A stretch of DNA of 64,000 nt from Planctomycetota bacterium (GTDB lineage: Bacteria > Planctomycetota > Phycisphaerae > WQYP01), in NCBI GenBank assembly GCA_021827645.1, contig JAKAVA010000060.1, positions 1 through 64,000 of the forward strand, written 5' to 3'. Below the pieces are notes generated by a model. That model ran no database searches. It had not been told where the DNA came from and saw only the letters and a list, made by a program, of their open reading frames with translations. Below are positions 8,911 to 19,766 of the stretch, one piece after another; position 1 is the first letter of the stretch, and every line of letters begins with the position of its first letter. Both the position numbers and the translations under genes were made by a program.

Positions 8911-9990
8911 ATGGGTTGGCGAGATCGTTCATATAATCGCACAGGTTCCGGTGGGTTTGCGACGGATAACCCGCTGACAAGCCCGGAATCGCTTTTCAAC
9001 TGGTCACTGCCGGCAGGCACGTACGGGCCGGTTCGCGTGCGGCTGCATTTTTGGCTTATGCTTCTGCTGCTGCTGCAGGTGGTCAACATCATTCATCTTG
9101 GTGCGGGGTTTGCCGCGGCTATTCTGCTGGCGGCCGCAACACTTTCGGCGCTGTTGATCCATGAACTGGGACATTTCATTTTTGCTAAATTTGCCGACGG
9201 GGCGCATGAGGAATTTGTTGTCGGTCCGTTTGGAAACATGCTTCCCCCATCGCACGCACCCGGTCCGTGGCCAATGTTTATTGCCCAGACGGGCGGAATG
9301 ATTGCCAATTTTACGCTGGCAGTGGTCTGTTATTTTGCCTTAGTGATCATCACGCACAGTACGGCGATGCCCACCTTCGTGAATCCGGTTGCGGCGCTAT
9401 TTGACATCCCGCAGGGTGGGGCGTTCTTCAGCGGCAATCTTGCGATGGGCTTTCTGTATTCATTTTATCTGATGAATTTGATGCTGATGTATCTCAACAT
9501 GCTTCCATTTTTCTGGTTTGACGGCGGATACATTCTGCAGGCCGTTCTGGCGCCGGCGGCGGGTGCGTATCAGGCGGTCAATATCACGTGCTGGGCGGGG
9601 ATGCTTCTGGCGGCGGTGATGGTGGCGTGGAGCATATTTGATATCCATGCCCATCTGGGCTTATTCACTATTCTGCTCTGGGTGCTGCTTTTTTACAGTT
9701 CGCTGGTGATGCTCCGGCAACTGCGATCTGACGCACCGGGATTGCTGTCGCAACTGCAACCCGATATGAGCCGCGCCCGCAGCAGTAACGTGAAGAAACG
9801 TCTCCGATCCGGTGCGTGGAGCAAGAAGGTAAAAAAGCGGGTTGAGGAAGAACAGAAAGAGCAGGATGAGATTGACCGAATTCTCGCCAAGGTGAGCCAG
9901 CACGGGCTGGCCAGCCTGACACGGAGTGAAAAACGGCGACTGAGACTGGCGACGCAGCGGCAGCAGGAACGCGAGCGGCAGGGAAAATAG
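8911..9990 (+). CDS. membrane M50-family (site-2 protease-like) metallopeptidase
   Basis: HELGH motif in a hydrophobic segment (LIHELGHFIFAKF), later NMLPFFWFDGG; basic/coiled C-terminus. Confidence 0.8.
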   Translation: MGWRDRSYNRTGSGGFATDNPLTSPESLFNWSLPAGTYGPVRVRLHFWLMLLLLLQVVNIIHLGAGFAAAILLAAATLSALLIHELGHFIFAKFADGAHEEFVVGPFGNMLPPSHAPGPWPMFIAQTGGMIANFTLAVVCYFALVIITHSTAMPTFVNPVAALFDIPQGGAFFSGNLAMGFLYSFYLMNLMLMYLNMLPFFWFDGGYILQAVLAPAAGAYQAVNITCWAGMLLAAVMVAWSIFDIHAHLGLFTILLWVLLFYSSLVMLRQLRSDAPGLLSQLQPDMSRARSSNVKKRLRSGAWSKKVKKRVEEEQKEQDEIDRILAKVSQHGLASLTRSEKRRLRLATQRQQERERQGK

Positions 9991-10072
9991 CCAAAGCGCT
10001 TCTTGCACCGGAATATTCTCACGTCTTTTGAACGATTGATGCGCGCAACTGGACCACAAAACTCGAATCGTA

Positions 10073-11026
10073 TCACTGTCGGGGTTTATCCGCCGATGAA
10101 GCCGCGGATGTTTTGCCGCGGGTGTTGTGGCGAATGATCATCGGCAAATCGGCCTCCATGGCCGCGTTGGCAATGCGCACCAGCACCCACCAGGCAAGCA
10201 GCGGCAGAATGACAACCTGAATGACAAATTCGCCGACGTACAGGGCACAGAGATCGACAAAAGATTGAGAGAGTGAACCGGCGTGGCGGATCGCCATGCC
10301 AACAAGCTCTCCCATGGCGACGGTTTTCTGTTTGACGAACTCAAACGGTGCGGTGAGATCGGAAAATACGCCCGTCATACGCGGCATTTTGAAGCTGGTG
10401 AGCGCTTGGATATCCTGCGGCGGAAAGATATCGATTTGATTCCGGGCTTTGGCAATTCGTGCGGCGAAAAAATGTTGGTGGATTTCATTATTCACCAAAG
10501 CTGAAACAGGCAATGCCACGCGGAGGCACAGGAGAATCAGTGTAAGGCCGGCGATACGCCGAAATATAAGATGTTCTCGACCGAGACCACCATAGGCCAG
10601 TGCGGCCAGAGCAAGCAGCAGAATCGCCAGCAGATAGGGGGCAAAAGCGCGGGTGATTTCATAGCCGATTTCCTCCACGGTCAGCGATGCGATGCATGTG
10701 ACCATGACATCAGATGCGCGTTCCGCCATATCGTAAACGGGATCAAGCATCTGCCCCGGCTCGGTCTGCACGCCAACGCCGAAGGGGCGGAGGCTGACCT
10801 GAGAATGCTCGAGGAGCCCCAGTGTACCGATGATGACCCGGCAGGTGAGATAGACTTCCGCCGCTTCCTTTATGGAGTGCGTGAAATACCGCTGTGTCTG
10901 ATGATCCACAACCGGAATGGTGAGCAACCGGGGAAACATCAACAGCCAGATGGCGATAATGATTGCGGCTAACGAAAGTTGTTTTTTGCGGGTGCCGCAG
11001 AGAGTATTGATAATTTTGTCCTGCAT
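10073..11026 (-). CDS. multi-pass membrane protein, hypothetical
   Basis: ~317 aa with several hydrophobic segments; no recognised family. Confidence 0.65.
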   Translation of the reverse strand: MQDKIINTLCGTRKKQLSLAAIIIAIWLLMFPRLLTIPVVDHQTQRYFTHSIKEAAEVYLTCRVIIGTLGLLEHSQVSLRPFGVGVQTEPGQMLDPVYDMAERASDVMVTCIASLTVEEIGYEITRAFAPYLLAILLLALAALAYGGLGREHLIFRRIAGLTLILLCLRVALPVSALVNNEIHQHFFAARIAKARNQIDIFPPQDIQALTSFKMPRMTGVFSDLTAPFEFVKQKTVAMGELVGMAIRHAGSLSQSFVDLCALYVGEFVIQVVILPLLAWWVLVRIANAAMEADLPMIIRHNTRGKTSAASSADKPRQ

Positions 11027-11138
11027 GGAATTGTCTCCGCAAAACTCCAACAGCGGTCAGATTACCACGAGTCGCGACTGGGTGCGAGGAGATGACATTT
11101 GCGGCCGGGAATATGGGCGGGGGGCCGGGACGGTGGGC

Positions 11139-11672
11139 CTACGGTATCAATAACCGCATGGCCAATACGTATGCGATCGCCATGGCGTCGGCGACATCGG
11201 GCGGCGAGGGTGGCTTACGGAGATGAAAACGGCTGGCAGCGGTTTTCTGCATCTGGCTTTTGGTGGCGTGTCCATTGCCGGTGAACATTTTTTTTACCAG
11301 TGTGCTGGGCAGATCGATGACCGGTACGCGGCGATCACCGGCGGCCAGAAGAATCACACCGCGAGCATGTCCCATGAGAATGGCAGTGCGGGGGTGCTTG
11401 TAATGGGCGTAGAGTTGTTCAACGCCGATGTGGCTGATTGAGAATTCATCGATGATCTCGGCAATCTGTCGGTGCAGATCGGCAAGGCGAATAGGAAGAC
11501 CGCCGGTGGATGAGCCACGAATGACGCCCGCCTCAATTAAGGCGGGCTGGCGTGAAATCCGCAACACCGCGTAGCCCGTGAGGTGCAGGCCGGGGTCAAT
11601 ACCCAGAACATGCCGCTCTCGGAGAGAAGACGGGGACTTTCGAACCGGGGCATCTGCTGGAACGGGATTCAT
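11139..11672 (-). CDS. ruvC: crossover junction endodeoxyribonuclease RuvC
   Basis: VLGIDPGLHLTGYAVL, IGVEQLYAHYKHPRTAILMGHARGVILLAA, DVADAMAIAY; 4-bp overlap with ispF. Confidence 0.93.
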   Translation of the reverse strand: MNPVPADAPVRKSPSSLRERHVLGIDPGLHLTGYAVLRISRQPALIEAGVIRGSSTGGLPIRLADLHRQIAEIIDEFSISHIGVEQLYAHYKHPRTAILMGHARGVILLAAGDRRVPVIDLPSTLVKKMFTGNGHATKSQMQKTAASRFHLRKPPSPPDVADAMAIAYVLAMRLLIP

Positions 11673-12154
11673 GATTGGAGCGCCAGCATCACCACGCAAT
11701 GGCAGGCGACGGCCAATTCCTGTCCCACGGCATCGACGTGTTCATTGGTTTTGGCCTTGATATTCACGCGATCCATGGGAATGCCGAGAAGTTCCGCAAG
11801 GCGCGAACGCATGAGAAGTTTGAAGGGAGAAAGCCGCGGCTGCTGGGCAATGACGATCACATCCACATTGACCATCCGCCACGGCGAGGCCCGCAGACCT
11901 TCCATTACTTTTTCAATCAGACGGGCGGAATTGATATTTTTGAACTGCGGATCGGTATTGGGAAAGAGTTCTCCGACATCGGGCATGCCGGCGGCACCGG
12001 TAATAGCATCGATCAGGGCATGTATGACGACATCACCGTCGGAATGTCCCACCGGCCCGCGGGAATGGGGCACGGGCACATTGGCCAATACCAACGGCCG
12101 ACCGTTTTCAAGCCGATGCAGATCAAATCCGATGCCCACACGATAATTATCCAT
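11669..12154 (-). CDS. ispF: 2-C-methyl-D-erythritol 2,4-cyclodiphosphate synthase
   Basis: RVGIGFDLHRLENGRPLVLANVPVPHSRGPVGHSDGDVVIHALIDAITGAAGMPDVGELFPNTDPQFK. Confidence 0.96.
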   Translation of the reverse strand: MDNYRVGIGFDLHRLENGRPLVLANVPVPHSRGPVGHSDGDVVIHALIDAITGAAGMPDVGELFPNTDPQFKNINSARLIEKVMEGLRASPWRMVNVDVIVIAQQPRLSPFKLLMRSRLAELLGIPMDRVNIKAKTNEHVDAVGQELAVACHCVVMLALQS

Positions 12155-12184
12155 TTGATTCCATCCATCTGATTGCAAGATTGA

Positions 12185-13603
12185 TCATTCAATAAGGCCG
12201 TATTCTTTGATCTTACGGTAAAGCGTGCGTTCGCCGATGCCGAGCATTTTGGCAGCCTGCTCGCGATTTCCCTGCACAAGCTGAAGTGTTTTTTCAATAG
12301 CCTCGCGTTCCAGTTCAGCAAGACTCACACCGGCGAGATTGGGCAGGGCAAGTGATTGATTGGAACTGCTGCGGTCAATCGGTGCCAGCGCCGTGGTGGT
12401 AACACTCTGCACGGAGAATTGGCCGAGAATATCTGCGGGAATATCGTCGATGCCCAAAGTGTCGCTGGTGCTCAGGGCAACCATGCTTTCGATAACATTT
12501 TCAAGCTGGCGGACATTTCCGGGCCAGTCGTAGGCGACAAGAATGTCCCGCGCCTCGCCGGAGAGGTTGGGCACAGGTTTGCCGTCCCGGCGGGCGATTT
12601 TTTCAAGCATGTGTTTCATGAGCAGGGGAATATCTTCGCGGCGCTGCCTGAGAGGCGCCAGGGCGATGGTGGCACCTTTAATGCGGAAGTACAGATCATC
12701 GCGGAATTCACGCTTGGCGATGGCTTCTTCCAGATTTTTGTTGGTGGCGGAAATGAACCGCACATCCACCTGAATCGGCTCGTTGGACCCGAGCCGCGTG
12801 ATCTGCCGATCCTGCAGAACGCGTAGCAATTTGGCCTGCATGGCCATGGGCATATCACCGATTTCATCGAGAAATAAAGTACCGTGATCGGCGTATTCAA
12901 AGCGTCCCTGCCGGTCGGTGCGGGCATCGGTAAAGGCGCCGCGCACGTGACCGAAGAGTTCATCCTCAAGCGTGCTTTCATTAAGCCCGGCACAGTTCAG
13001 GGCGACGAATCGCCCGGCGGAGCGATGTGAGTTCTGATGCAGTGCTCGGGCGATCAACTCCTTACCGGTGCCCGATTCGCCTACAATCAGCACGCTGATA
13101 TCGGTGGGGGCAATTTGGCGGACCAATTGAAGGGCCCGCATCATCGGGCCGGATTGTCCGATGATCCCCTCCATGCCGAATTTTTGATCCAATGCCGCGC
13201 GGTAATTGTTGTTCTGTCGGGTGAGAAGAATCTGATCAACCGCGCGACGCACCTGCTGACGGATCAATTCAAGATCCAGGGGCTTTTGTATGAAATCGAA
13301 GGCTCCGGTTTTCATGGCTCGGACGGCGGCGGCGACATCGCCATGTGCCGTCACCATAATCACCTGCGTATCGGTCCGGGAACGTTTGATGAACTCCAGC
13401 AGATCGAAGCCGTCATCCGGACTGTCCATGCGGAGATCGGTAATCACCAGATCATAAAGTTCCTGGGAGAGCAGTTTCTTGGCGTCCGCGATGGAGTGGG
13501 TTTGACGCACGGGGAACCCCATGCGGGCAACCGCTTCGCAGAGCGCGTCGGCATGCTCAATTTCATCGTCAACTACCAGTATGCGAATCATTTCCTTACT
13601 CAT
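12185..13603 (-). CDS. sigma54-dependent response regulator (NtrC family)
   Basis: Receiver (RILVVDDEIEH...), GESGTGKELIARALH, AAA+ sigma54 region (VRGAFTDA), Fis-type HTH C-terminus (NREQAAKMLGIGERTLYRKIKEYGL). Confidence 0.96.
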   Translation of the reverse strand: MSKEMIRILVVDDEIEHADALCEAVARMGFPVRQTHSIADAKKLLSQELYDLVITDLRMDSPDDGFDLLEFIKRSRTDTQVIMVTAHGDVAAAVRAMKTGAFDFIQKPLDLELIRQQVRRAVDQILLTRQNNNYRAALDQKFGMEGIIGQSGPMMRALQLVRQIAPTDISVLIVGESGTGKELIARALHQNSHRSAGRFVALNCAGLNESTLEDELFGHVRGAFTDARTDRQGRFEYADHGTLFLDEIGDMPMAMQAKLLRVLQDRQITRLGSNEPIQVDVRFISATNKNLEEAIAKREFRDDLYFRIKGATIALAPLRQRREDIPLLMKHMLEKIARRDGKPVPNLSGEARDILVAYDWPGNVRQLENVIESMVALSTSDTLGIDDIPADILGQFSVQSVTTTALAPIDRSSSNQSLALPNLAGVSLAELEREAIEKTLQLVQGNREQAAKMLGIGERTLYRKIKEYGLIE

Positions 13604-13673
13604 GTTGGCATTAAGATAGCGGTGGAGAGTCAAACTCGCCAATGCCGGAGTTTTCAGGCGTACATGGCATGGA

Positions 13674-14336
13674 TTAAATGATGTTGATGGCGCGGCTGAC
13701 AACCAGAACGACGAGGCCCAGCGAGATGATCGACTGCGTCATGACCAGCAATTTAGCCCAGCGCGAGAGGATCGCCGTATCCGTTGGGGAAAATGCGGTG
13801 CTGGTATTAAAGGCGAGGAAAAGGTAATCGACAAAATGGGGTATCCAGGCGTGCGCATCAGCCTTACGAAGCATCATCTGGGGGAAGAGAAAGCAGCCGC
13901 TGTCGTGGTTGCCGCGGGCAGCCCGGGCCAGGGGGCCACCGGCATCGAGCCGCCAGTACCAGAGGGCGAAGACGATGACATTCATCACCCAGAGAATGCC
14001 GGACGCCCGAAGCATCACGGGCGCCGCGACGGCACCGCGGAATATCCCGTCAACCAGAAAGATCAGCGAGTAGGCGATAAAGGTGGTCATCACAGCAGTG
14101 GAGATATGTCCGACGATATGGGCGGCGTGGCGCGAGCCGCGCCGGCGGAACACGGCGAGCGTCAGCAGCATCACCGGCGTGATGGCAAGTAAAAGCCATC
14201 GCGGCCCCAGTGCAATGCCGGTGGGTAAAAGGGTATAGATTCCGGCGGCAACAAGCGACGCGGAAAATGCCGGTAGAAGGCCTTCGGCAACTACGGAGGC
14301 TGCCTGATGGGTATCCTTATCCAGTGGCATGCGCAT
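13674..14336 (-). CDS. integral membrane protein, hypothetical
   Basis: Multiple TM segments; FLAFNTSTAFSPTDTAILSRWAKLLVMTQSIISLGLVVLVVSRAINI resembles the DUF1345/ion-channel-like C-terminus. Confidence 0.65.
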   Translation of the reverse strand: MRMPLDKDTHQAASVVAEGLLPAFSASLVAAGIYTLLPTGIALGPRWLLLAITPVMLLTLAVFRRRGSRHAAHIVGHISTAVMTTFIAYSLIFLVDGIFRGAVAAPVMLRASGILWVMNVIVFALWYWRLDAGGPLARAARGNHDSGCFLFPQMMLRKADAHAWIPHFVDYLFLAFNTSTAFSPTDTAILSRWAKLLVMTQSIISLGLVVLVVSRAINII

Positions 14337-14349
14337 GGACCCGCCCTTT

Positions 14350-14907
14350 CTAAACGCGCGAGCGAGATTCAATTTCAAACCCGTTAGACCGCAGAGCATC
14401 GGCAACGTCGCCGGCGGCTGCAGCATCGACCTCAAGAGTAAAATCGGTTACGCGGAAAGCTGTGGCAGGTACATAGGCATTGCAGGGAATGAATTCACAC
14501 CGGTTCTCGACCTTAAGCCCACGATGCGCGATGCCCGGTATTAAATTCAGCGATTGGCGAAGATGGGTCAGATCGTCGTGTGCAAAGGTTCCCGCGCGGA
14601 CTTTGAAAAGGACGCGCCGCTGGGGATCGGTGAAGGTGGCCAATTTACGGGCGATCAGCGAATGGAGATCGGAATCCGGCGGCATTTCGTCGCGGCGGAA
14701 TTCACAGTGAACGTGGGCCCAATCGTCGCATAGACACAAATGCAATGAACAGGTCCCGGCGTCATGACGGCGAATATCCCAGACGGCAAGTGCATCGGGC
14801 GAAATGCCATCGACGTATTCAGCCACGATCGGATCAAGGCGATCGAGAAGCGGCTGAGCGGGGGCCGAGGCACTGGCGCGAGCTGTGCGATAAATATCCA
14901 TATCCAC
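14350..14907 (-). CDS. hypothetical protein
   Basis: 185-aa ORF with coding-like composition, co-directional with flanking genes; no recognised family. Confidence 0.55.
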   Translation of the reverse strand: MDMDIYRTARASASAPAQPLLDRLDPIVAEYVDGISPDALAVWDIRRHDAGTCSLHLCLCDDWAHVHCEFRRDEMPPDSDLHSLIARKLATFTDPQRRVLFKVRAGTFAHDDLTHLRQSLNLIPGIAHRGLKVENRCEFIPCNAYVPATAFRVTDFTLEVDAAAAGDVADALRSNGFEIESRSRV

Positions 14908-14962
14908 CGAATCCTGCCGACCGCAGGATTATATGCACCCCCGCGTCTGCGCTAAACCGAGC

Positions 14963-15916
14963 TTACCCATCTAGGCCGTCATACATGGCCGTGCTGATGT
15001 AGCGTTCGCCGGTTGAGCACATGATGGTGACGATGGTTTTGCCTTTCATTTCCGGGCGTGCCGCAACCTGAGCGGCGGCGCAGATGTTGGCTCCAGAGCT
15101 GATTCCGGCGAGAATCCCCTCTTCGGCTGCCAGACGGCGGGCCCATGCAAAGGCGTCTTCATTGCTTACCTGAATGACGTCATCCACCAGATCGGTGTGG
15201 AGATTGGCGGGAATGAAACCCGCGCCGGCGCCCTGAATCTTGTGGGGGCCGGGTTTGAGCGGTTGCCCCGCCCGGAACTGCGTAATCACCGGCGAAGTGA
15301 CAGGCTCAACCGCAATCGCCTTGAACTGCGGATTGCGTTTTTTCAGAACACTGGCCACTCCAGAGATGGTCCCACCCGTGCCGACCGCGGAGACAATACA
15401 ATCGATCTTGCCGTCGGTATCGCGCCAGATTTCTTCGGCTGTGGTTTTGGCGTGAATTTCGACATTGGCGGGATTTTCAAACTGCTTGGCGATGATCGCA
15501 TTATTATCTGCGGCGGCGGCCTCATTGCAACGGCGGATCGCACCGGGCATTCCTTCCGAAGCGGGGGTAAGGACCAGTTCTGCGCCCATAATGCGAAGCA
15601 ATTTGCGGCGCTCGAGCGACATGCTTTCCGGCATGAACAATTTAAGTTTGTACCCCTTGGCTGCACAGACAAAGGCCAAGGCAATGCCGGTATTACCCGA
15701 GGTTGCCTCCATGATAATGGTGTCTTTTTTAATCGCCCCCTGTTTTTCGGCGGCCTCAATCATGGCGACGCCGATGCGGTCTTTGACGCTGCCCAAGGGG
15801 TTAAAAAATTCGCATTTCGCATAAACCGTAGCGTGATCCGGCGGAACAAGCCGATTGATGCGCACCATTGGTGTATTGCCCATGGTCTGAGTAATGTTTG
15901 CGTACAATTTGCCCAT
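14963..15916 (-). CDS. cysK: cysteine synthase A (O-acetylserine sulfhydrylase)
   Basis: [35 protein letters not shown] (PLP Lys), [41 protein letters not shown]. Confidence 0.96.
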   Translation of the reverse strand: MGKLYANITQTMGNTPMVRINRLVPPDHATVYAKCEFFNPLGSVKDRIGVAMIEAAEKQGAIKKDTIIMEATSGNTGIALAFVCAAKGYKLKLFMPESMSLERRKLLRIMGAELVLTPASEGMPGAIRRCNEAAAADNNAIIAKQFENPANVEIHAKTTAEEIWRDTDGKIDCIVSAVGTGGTISGVASVLKKRNPQFKAIAVEPVTSPVITQFRAGQPLKPGPHKIQGAGAGFIPANLHTDLVDDVIQVSNEDAFAWARRLAAEEGILAGISSGANICAAAQVAARPEMKGKTIVTIMCSTGERYISTAMYDGLDG

Positions 15917-16030
15917 ATGATACCTCCGCAATGTCTATCAAAATTGTAGGTTATTGACGCCGAGCGCTATTGTCAAATCAGATGATGCGGGCGGTGCTAC
16001 CTGATTGACAACCATCACAAAAATCTCCGG

Positions 16031-16813
16031 CTAATCCTCAAGACGCACCTTCCGCCCATCAATTTTGGTGATGGTGGCGGAGAGGAGTTCACGGGTGCCA
16101 TCCCGCGTATCAAGTCGCAGATGCCCATCCTCTCCCCACCCGCGCGAGATACCCTCAACTTCAACGCCATCGGCAACCGCGGTGATCTGCCGACCACGCG
16201 CCGCATCAAGGGACGCCGCCTGCACCGCACAGCGAGCCACTTCATCGGGATCCAGCAATTCCCGCATACCGGTTACGAAATGCTGCAGGAGTACCTCGTG
16301 GTCGACAACCACCCCATTTTCGACAAGTGTGGTGATAAAAGGCTGGAGTTCGCCAGGAAAATCGCCGAGGCGGGAATTGGTGTTCATACCGACGCCTATG
16401 ATCGCCAGACATCGATCGCCATTGATAACCGACTGGCACAAAATGCCGCCGAGTTTTCTGCCGTCGAGGCATAAGTCGTTGGGCCAGCGAATGGTAACGC
16501 CTGGGCATCCGAGGGTCGTCAAAGCCCTTGCACACTGCCATCCCACGGCAAGGGGGAGTATTTCGATGCCCACGGGGCGGCTGAGAGTCAAAAGCAGACT
16601 CACGTAAAATCCGCCCGGGGGGCTGGCAAACGGCCGGTGGTGTTGCCCGCGACCACGTAACTGAGTCTCTGCGATCCAAGCCTCGCAATAACCGAGGGGT
16701 GGAGGGCGGTCTTCCGTCATCAGTACGGCCGTTCGCTGCGCGGCGAGCAACTGGGTTGAAGACGTCGCCGAAAGGCGATGAATGATCGGCATGATGGGTT
16801 GAGTATTGGACAT
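16031..16813 (-). CDS. birA: biotin--[acetyl-CoA-carboxylase] ligase
   Basis: AETQLRGRGQHHRPFASPPGGFYVSLLL, IRWPNDLCLDGRKLGGILCQS, IGVGMNTN. Confidence 0.9.
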   Translation of the reverse strand: MSNTQPIMPIIHRLSATSSTQLLAAQRTAVLMTEDRPPPLGYCEAWIAETQLRGRGQHHRPFASPPGGFYVSLLLTLSRPVGIEILPLAVGWQCARALTTLGCPGVTIRWPNDLCLDGRKLGGILCQSVINGDRCLAIIGVGMNTNSRLGDFPGELQPFITTLVENGVVVDHEVLLQHFVTGMRELLDPDEVARCAVQAASLDAARGRQITAVADGVEVEGISRGWGEDGHLRLDTRDGTRELLSATITKIDGRKVRLED

Positions 16814-16871
16814 ACATGCATCCTCCCTATGCCAGAGGCACCGCGACGGGAATGTTGAGCGCGGGCACTCT

Positions 16872-17738
16872 TTAACCGCCCTGCGACGATGACGATTTGC
16901 GCTGCATCACTTCCAGCAGCAATCGGGCAGCGTGGCCCGCCGCGGATGACGGATCGGCCAGCCCGCGGATATCGACAACGACCGGCCCGGAAAAATCCTG
17001 CTCGTCCAGCACATCGGCCACCGCTCGAAAATCTCCCTGGCCGCTGCCCAGCAGAACACTCTGCGTAGCCCCGCCGCTGCGCACCGCATCGGCACAGATC
17101 CAAGTGTGGATTATACCGGCGAGTTTGACGGCGGCCTCCGGCGGAGAATCTCCCGCAGCGAGCACCCGAGCGGAATCCAAGGCAGCGCCAACGGCTTTAC
17201 TGACATGTTTTTTCAATATGGATGCAAGCCACGCCGCATGCCCGGAACTCAGCGCAAGTTTAATTCCGGCCCGATCGCCAGACGCGAGAATTTCATCCAT
17301 AACCGACCGGGTGATCGCCTCGACGTCCCCTCCGTTATGATCACCAGACTTTGATGCTGCACGGCCGGTGTTGCCGGGGATTGTCCCCGCAGGAGGTTCG
17401 CCGAGATAAATCACCACCACGCCCGCCCGGCAATCGCGAGCCATTTGCAGCGCCCGCTGCGTCTGATGGATCAACCGTTCAGCATGATTCCAGTCGCTGC
17501 ATCCCATGACTCCTGCACCGACACGGACGGCGGAGAGGTTGAGATTCCTGGATTGCAGTATTTTCATGAAATGCCGGCGTGCCGTCATGCCAAAATCTGC
17601 AGCCGCCAGTTGGGGATGACTGATGCCGACGGCAACACCCGCATAACCCGACTCTGCCGCGACCTTCACCGCGTGACGGAGATCATCTCCGAGGGTATCG
17701 ATATGGAGACTCAGATTGTTACGATTTCGATTTTCCAT
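16872..17738 (-). CDS. sugar phosphate isomerase/epimerase family TIM-barrel protein
   Basis: AP-endonuclease-2/xylose-isomerase-like barrel pattern (LSLHIDTLGDDLRHAVKVAAESGYAGVAVG...). Confidence 0.65.
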   Translation of the reverse strand: MENRNRNNLSLHIDTLGDDLRHAVKVAAESGYAGVAVGISHPQLAAADFGMTARRHFMKILQSRNLNLSAVRVGAGVMGCSDWNHAERLIHQTQRALQMARDCRAGVVVIYLGEPPAGTIPGNTGRAASKSGDHNGGDVEAITRSVMDEILASGDRAGIKLALSSGHAAWLASILKKHVSKAVGAALDSARVLAAGDSPPEAAVKLAGIIHTWICADAVRSGGATQSVLLGSGQGDFRAVADVLDEQDFSGPVVVDIRGLADPSSAAGHAARLLLEVMQRKSSSSQGG

Positions 17739-17750
17739 TCGACGTTTTAC

Positions 17751-18437
17751 CTATTCACCTTTTGAATCTTCCTGATTGGGCGTATCCACCAGTTGTATCA
17801 GCAGACTCAGCAGGGTTACCGCGAGTATGGCCACCGCCAAGCGCAGCGGCCACTGAGTGCGAGGCCCGCAAAGCCGACTTACCTGCTGCGCGTAACCGGC
17901 ATGGAGCAACACAACCGCCGCCCCAATCACGGCGCCCCCCGCTCCAAGCATCGTACAGCCGAATATGACAAGACGGTCATAGAGCAGCGATGCCGCAAAA
18001 CCAAGGATAATGAATCCTGCGGCTGCCGAGAGCCACCAGAAATCAGGTGGTCGCTGGAGCGTGCTCCAGATTGCCGCCCCCATCATCGCCCCGACGGCGG
18101 CGGAGGAGAGCACCACCGCGAGGCGCATGATTCCGAGAAGCAGCAAACCCGCCAAGGTACCGACGGCCGCATAGATGATGGCGGTAACGGGTGATGCATG
18201 GGCAAAAGAGAGCGCGGCATACCAACCGAATGCGGCGGAAAGGAGAACCACAATGGCCTTGTGGTGCCGACGCGCGCCGATCATCATGATGAGACCGACG
18301 ATGAGAAGCACCAGTCCAACGGCCAGTGAGAGGTGAGCCAGAGCGGGCGGCACAACTGCCGGAGGGCCGGACGATATTGCCCCTGCGGTTGCCGATACCC
18401 CCCCGCCGGCGAATGATGCAGCGGCGATGCGGGTCAT
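17751..18437 (-). CDS. multi-pass membrane protein (DUF4203-like)
   Basis: Glycine-rich repeated TM helices; 4-bp overlap with upstream paralogue-like membrane protein. Confidence 0.6.
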   Translation of the reverse strand: MTRIAAASFAGGGVSATAGAISSGPPAVVPPALAHLSLAVGLVLLIVGLIMMIGARRHHKAIVVLLSAAFGWYAALSFAHASPVTAIIYAAVGTLAGLLLLGIMRLAVVLSSAAVGAMMGAAIWSTLQRPPDFWWLSAAAGFIILGFAASLLYDRLVIFGCTMLGAGGAVIGAAVVLLHAGYAQQVSRLCGPRTQWPLRLAVAILAVTLLSLLIQLVDTPNQEDSKGE

Positions 18438-19309
18438 TTTTTCTCCCCGGATCCTTTGGATTTTTTACCACCGTCCGCTTTGGTGGATTTCCGAGCCGCC
18501 CTGAGTTTGAAGAGGTGACGACTCTGCAATGCCGTGCCGATGACCAAAAGCAGCAGAAAGGTGACCTGCGGCCAGAGGGCGGTTTCAAAATTTCCCGCCC
18601 ATTTCGGGTGCCAATATTGCAGCCAGATGATCGCGCCGCCGAGCATCAGCAGTGATCCGGCCCAGACGCCACCCGCCAATGAGGCCAATTCCGGAAAGAT
18701 GAAGGCCACGAGCAGGGTAATGAGAGCGGAACCGATGGTCAGTGCGTAAACACTCCCGGCCTGCTGAGCGGGAAGACGCTGGAGGGATGAGCGGACAAAC
18801 TTGTAGAGATGCACCGTTGTTTTTCGTATTTTATTTATAATTTTTCTGTGTCCGACGGACGGATGCGTTGCCGCGTGCACCGGGCGGGACTTTGCAGGCT
18901 TGGATTTCACCACGACTGCGGGGTGCGACGCAAAGGCGCCATCATGATACGCGAGCCCGCCGCCCAATATCCCCCCCACGATCAGCGCCAGCAGAATGGC
19001 CTGCGAAAGCCTGAAACAGAGGGTACCGAGAATAATTCCCACCACCACCCCGCCCAAACCGATGGAAACCCGGGAGAGAAAATTCAAATGATCAAGCGGA
19101 AGCAGCCATGGTGCGAGAAAACCGAGCGCTGAAAGGAATACGGTGATCAGGACCATCGCCTCTTTGACGGAATTAAGCCACAGCACCAGACCGATGGGAA
19201 TGGCAAGGCCGGCCGCGATAAGCATCGTTGTATCTGGATGGAACCCCAAAATCCCCGGCACGCAACCTCCTGTCGCTTCGACACTATGGCCGCCGCTATT
19301 GTACGACAT
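18434..19309 (-). CDS. multi-pass membrane protein (DUF4203-like)
   Basis: Seven-plus hydrophobic segments, GGVVVGIILGTLCFRLSQAILLALIVGGILGG. Confidence 0.6.
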   Translation of the reverse strand: MSYNSGGHSVEATGGCVPGILGFHPDTTMLIAAGLAIPIGLVLWLNSVKEAMVLITVFLSALGFLAPWLLPLDHLNFLSRVSIGLGGVVVGIILGTLCFRLSQAILLALIVGGILGGGLAYHDGAFASHPAVVVKSKPAKSRPVHAATHPSVGHRKIINKIRKTTVHLYKFVRSSLQRLPAQQAGSVYALTIGSALITLLVAFIFPELASLAGGVWAGSLLMLGGAIIWLQYWHPKWAGNFETALWPQVTFLLLLVIGTALQSRHLFKLRAARKSTKADGGKKSKGSGEKK

Positions 19310-19766
19310 TTTACGCCGGTTTTCGCACGACGAAATGCCTCGGTACCGGCCTTTGTACCATACCACTATCAGGACGCCCCCGACGAATCGGTGGTTTCCT
19401 GCCGGAGAAGCTATCTGTTTGTAAAGTTCGACAAGGTGCTGCTGTAAAACCGCAAAGGTGGCATAGCGCCGGGCCCATGCAACCCGAGCCCGGCGCCGTG
19501 AGCTTACGGATTCGCAAAACGCCGTTGGCAGGTTTTGTCAGTGAATGCAGCCATGCCGCTTTGGCCAATCCCCAGCCGATCCATTCATCCGGCAGATATC
19601 ACGATTTTTACATCTCTATGCTATAGTGACGAGCTGGAATTTGCCTTTGTATTGTCGCAGCAAGCGGGGGATAGTCCATGTGTTCGGACTTTTTGTGAAA
19701 CTAAACAACCGAAAGGTGTGAGCGACTACTATGCGCCTGGTAAAAACAGACGCGGCCGGAGACCCC

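Noticed and set aside
11524-11550. GCCCGCCT-CAATTA-AGGCGGGC hairpin inside ruvC
   Set aside because: It encodes ordinary RuvC sequence (QPALIEAGVI); no T tract and no other copies seen, so it is likely chance in GC-rich coding DNA.
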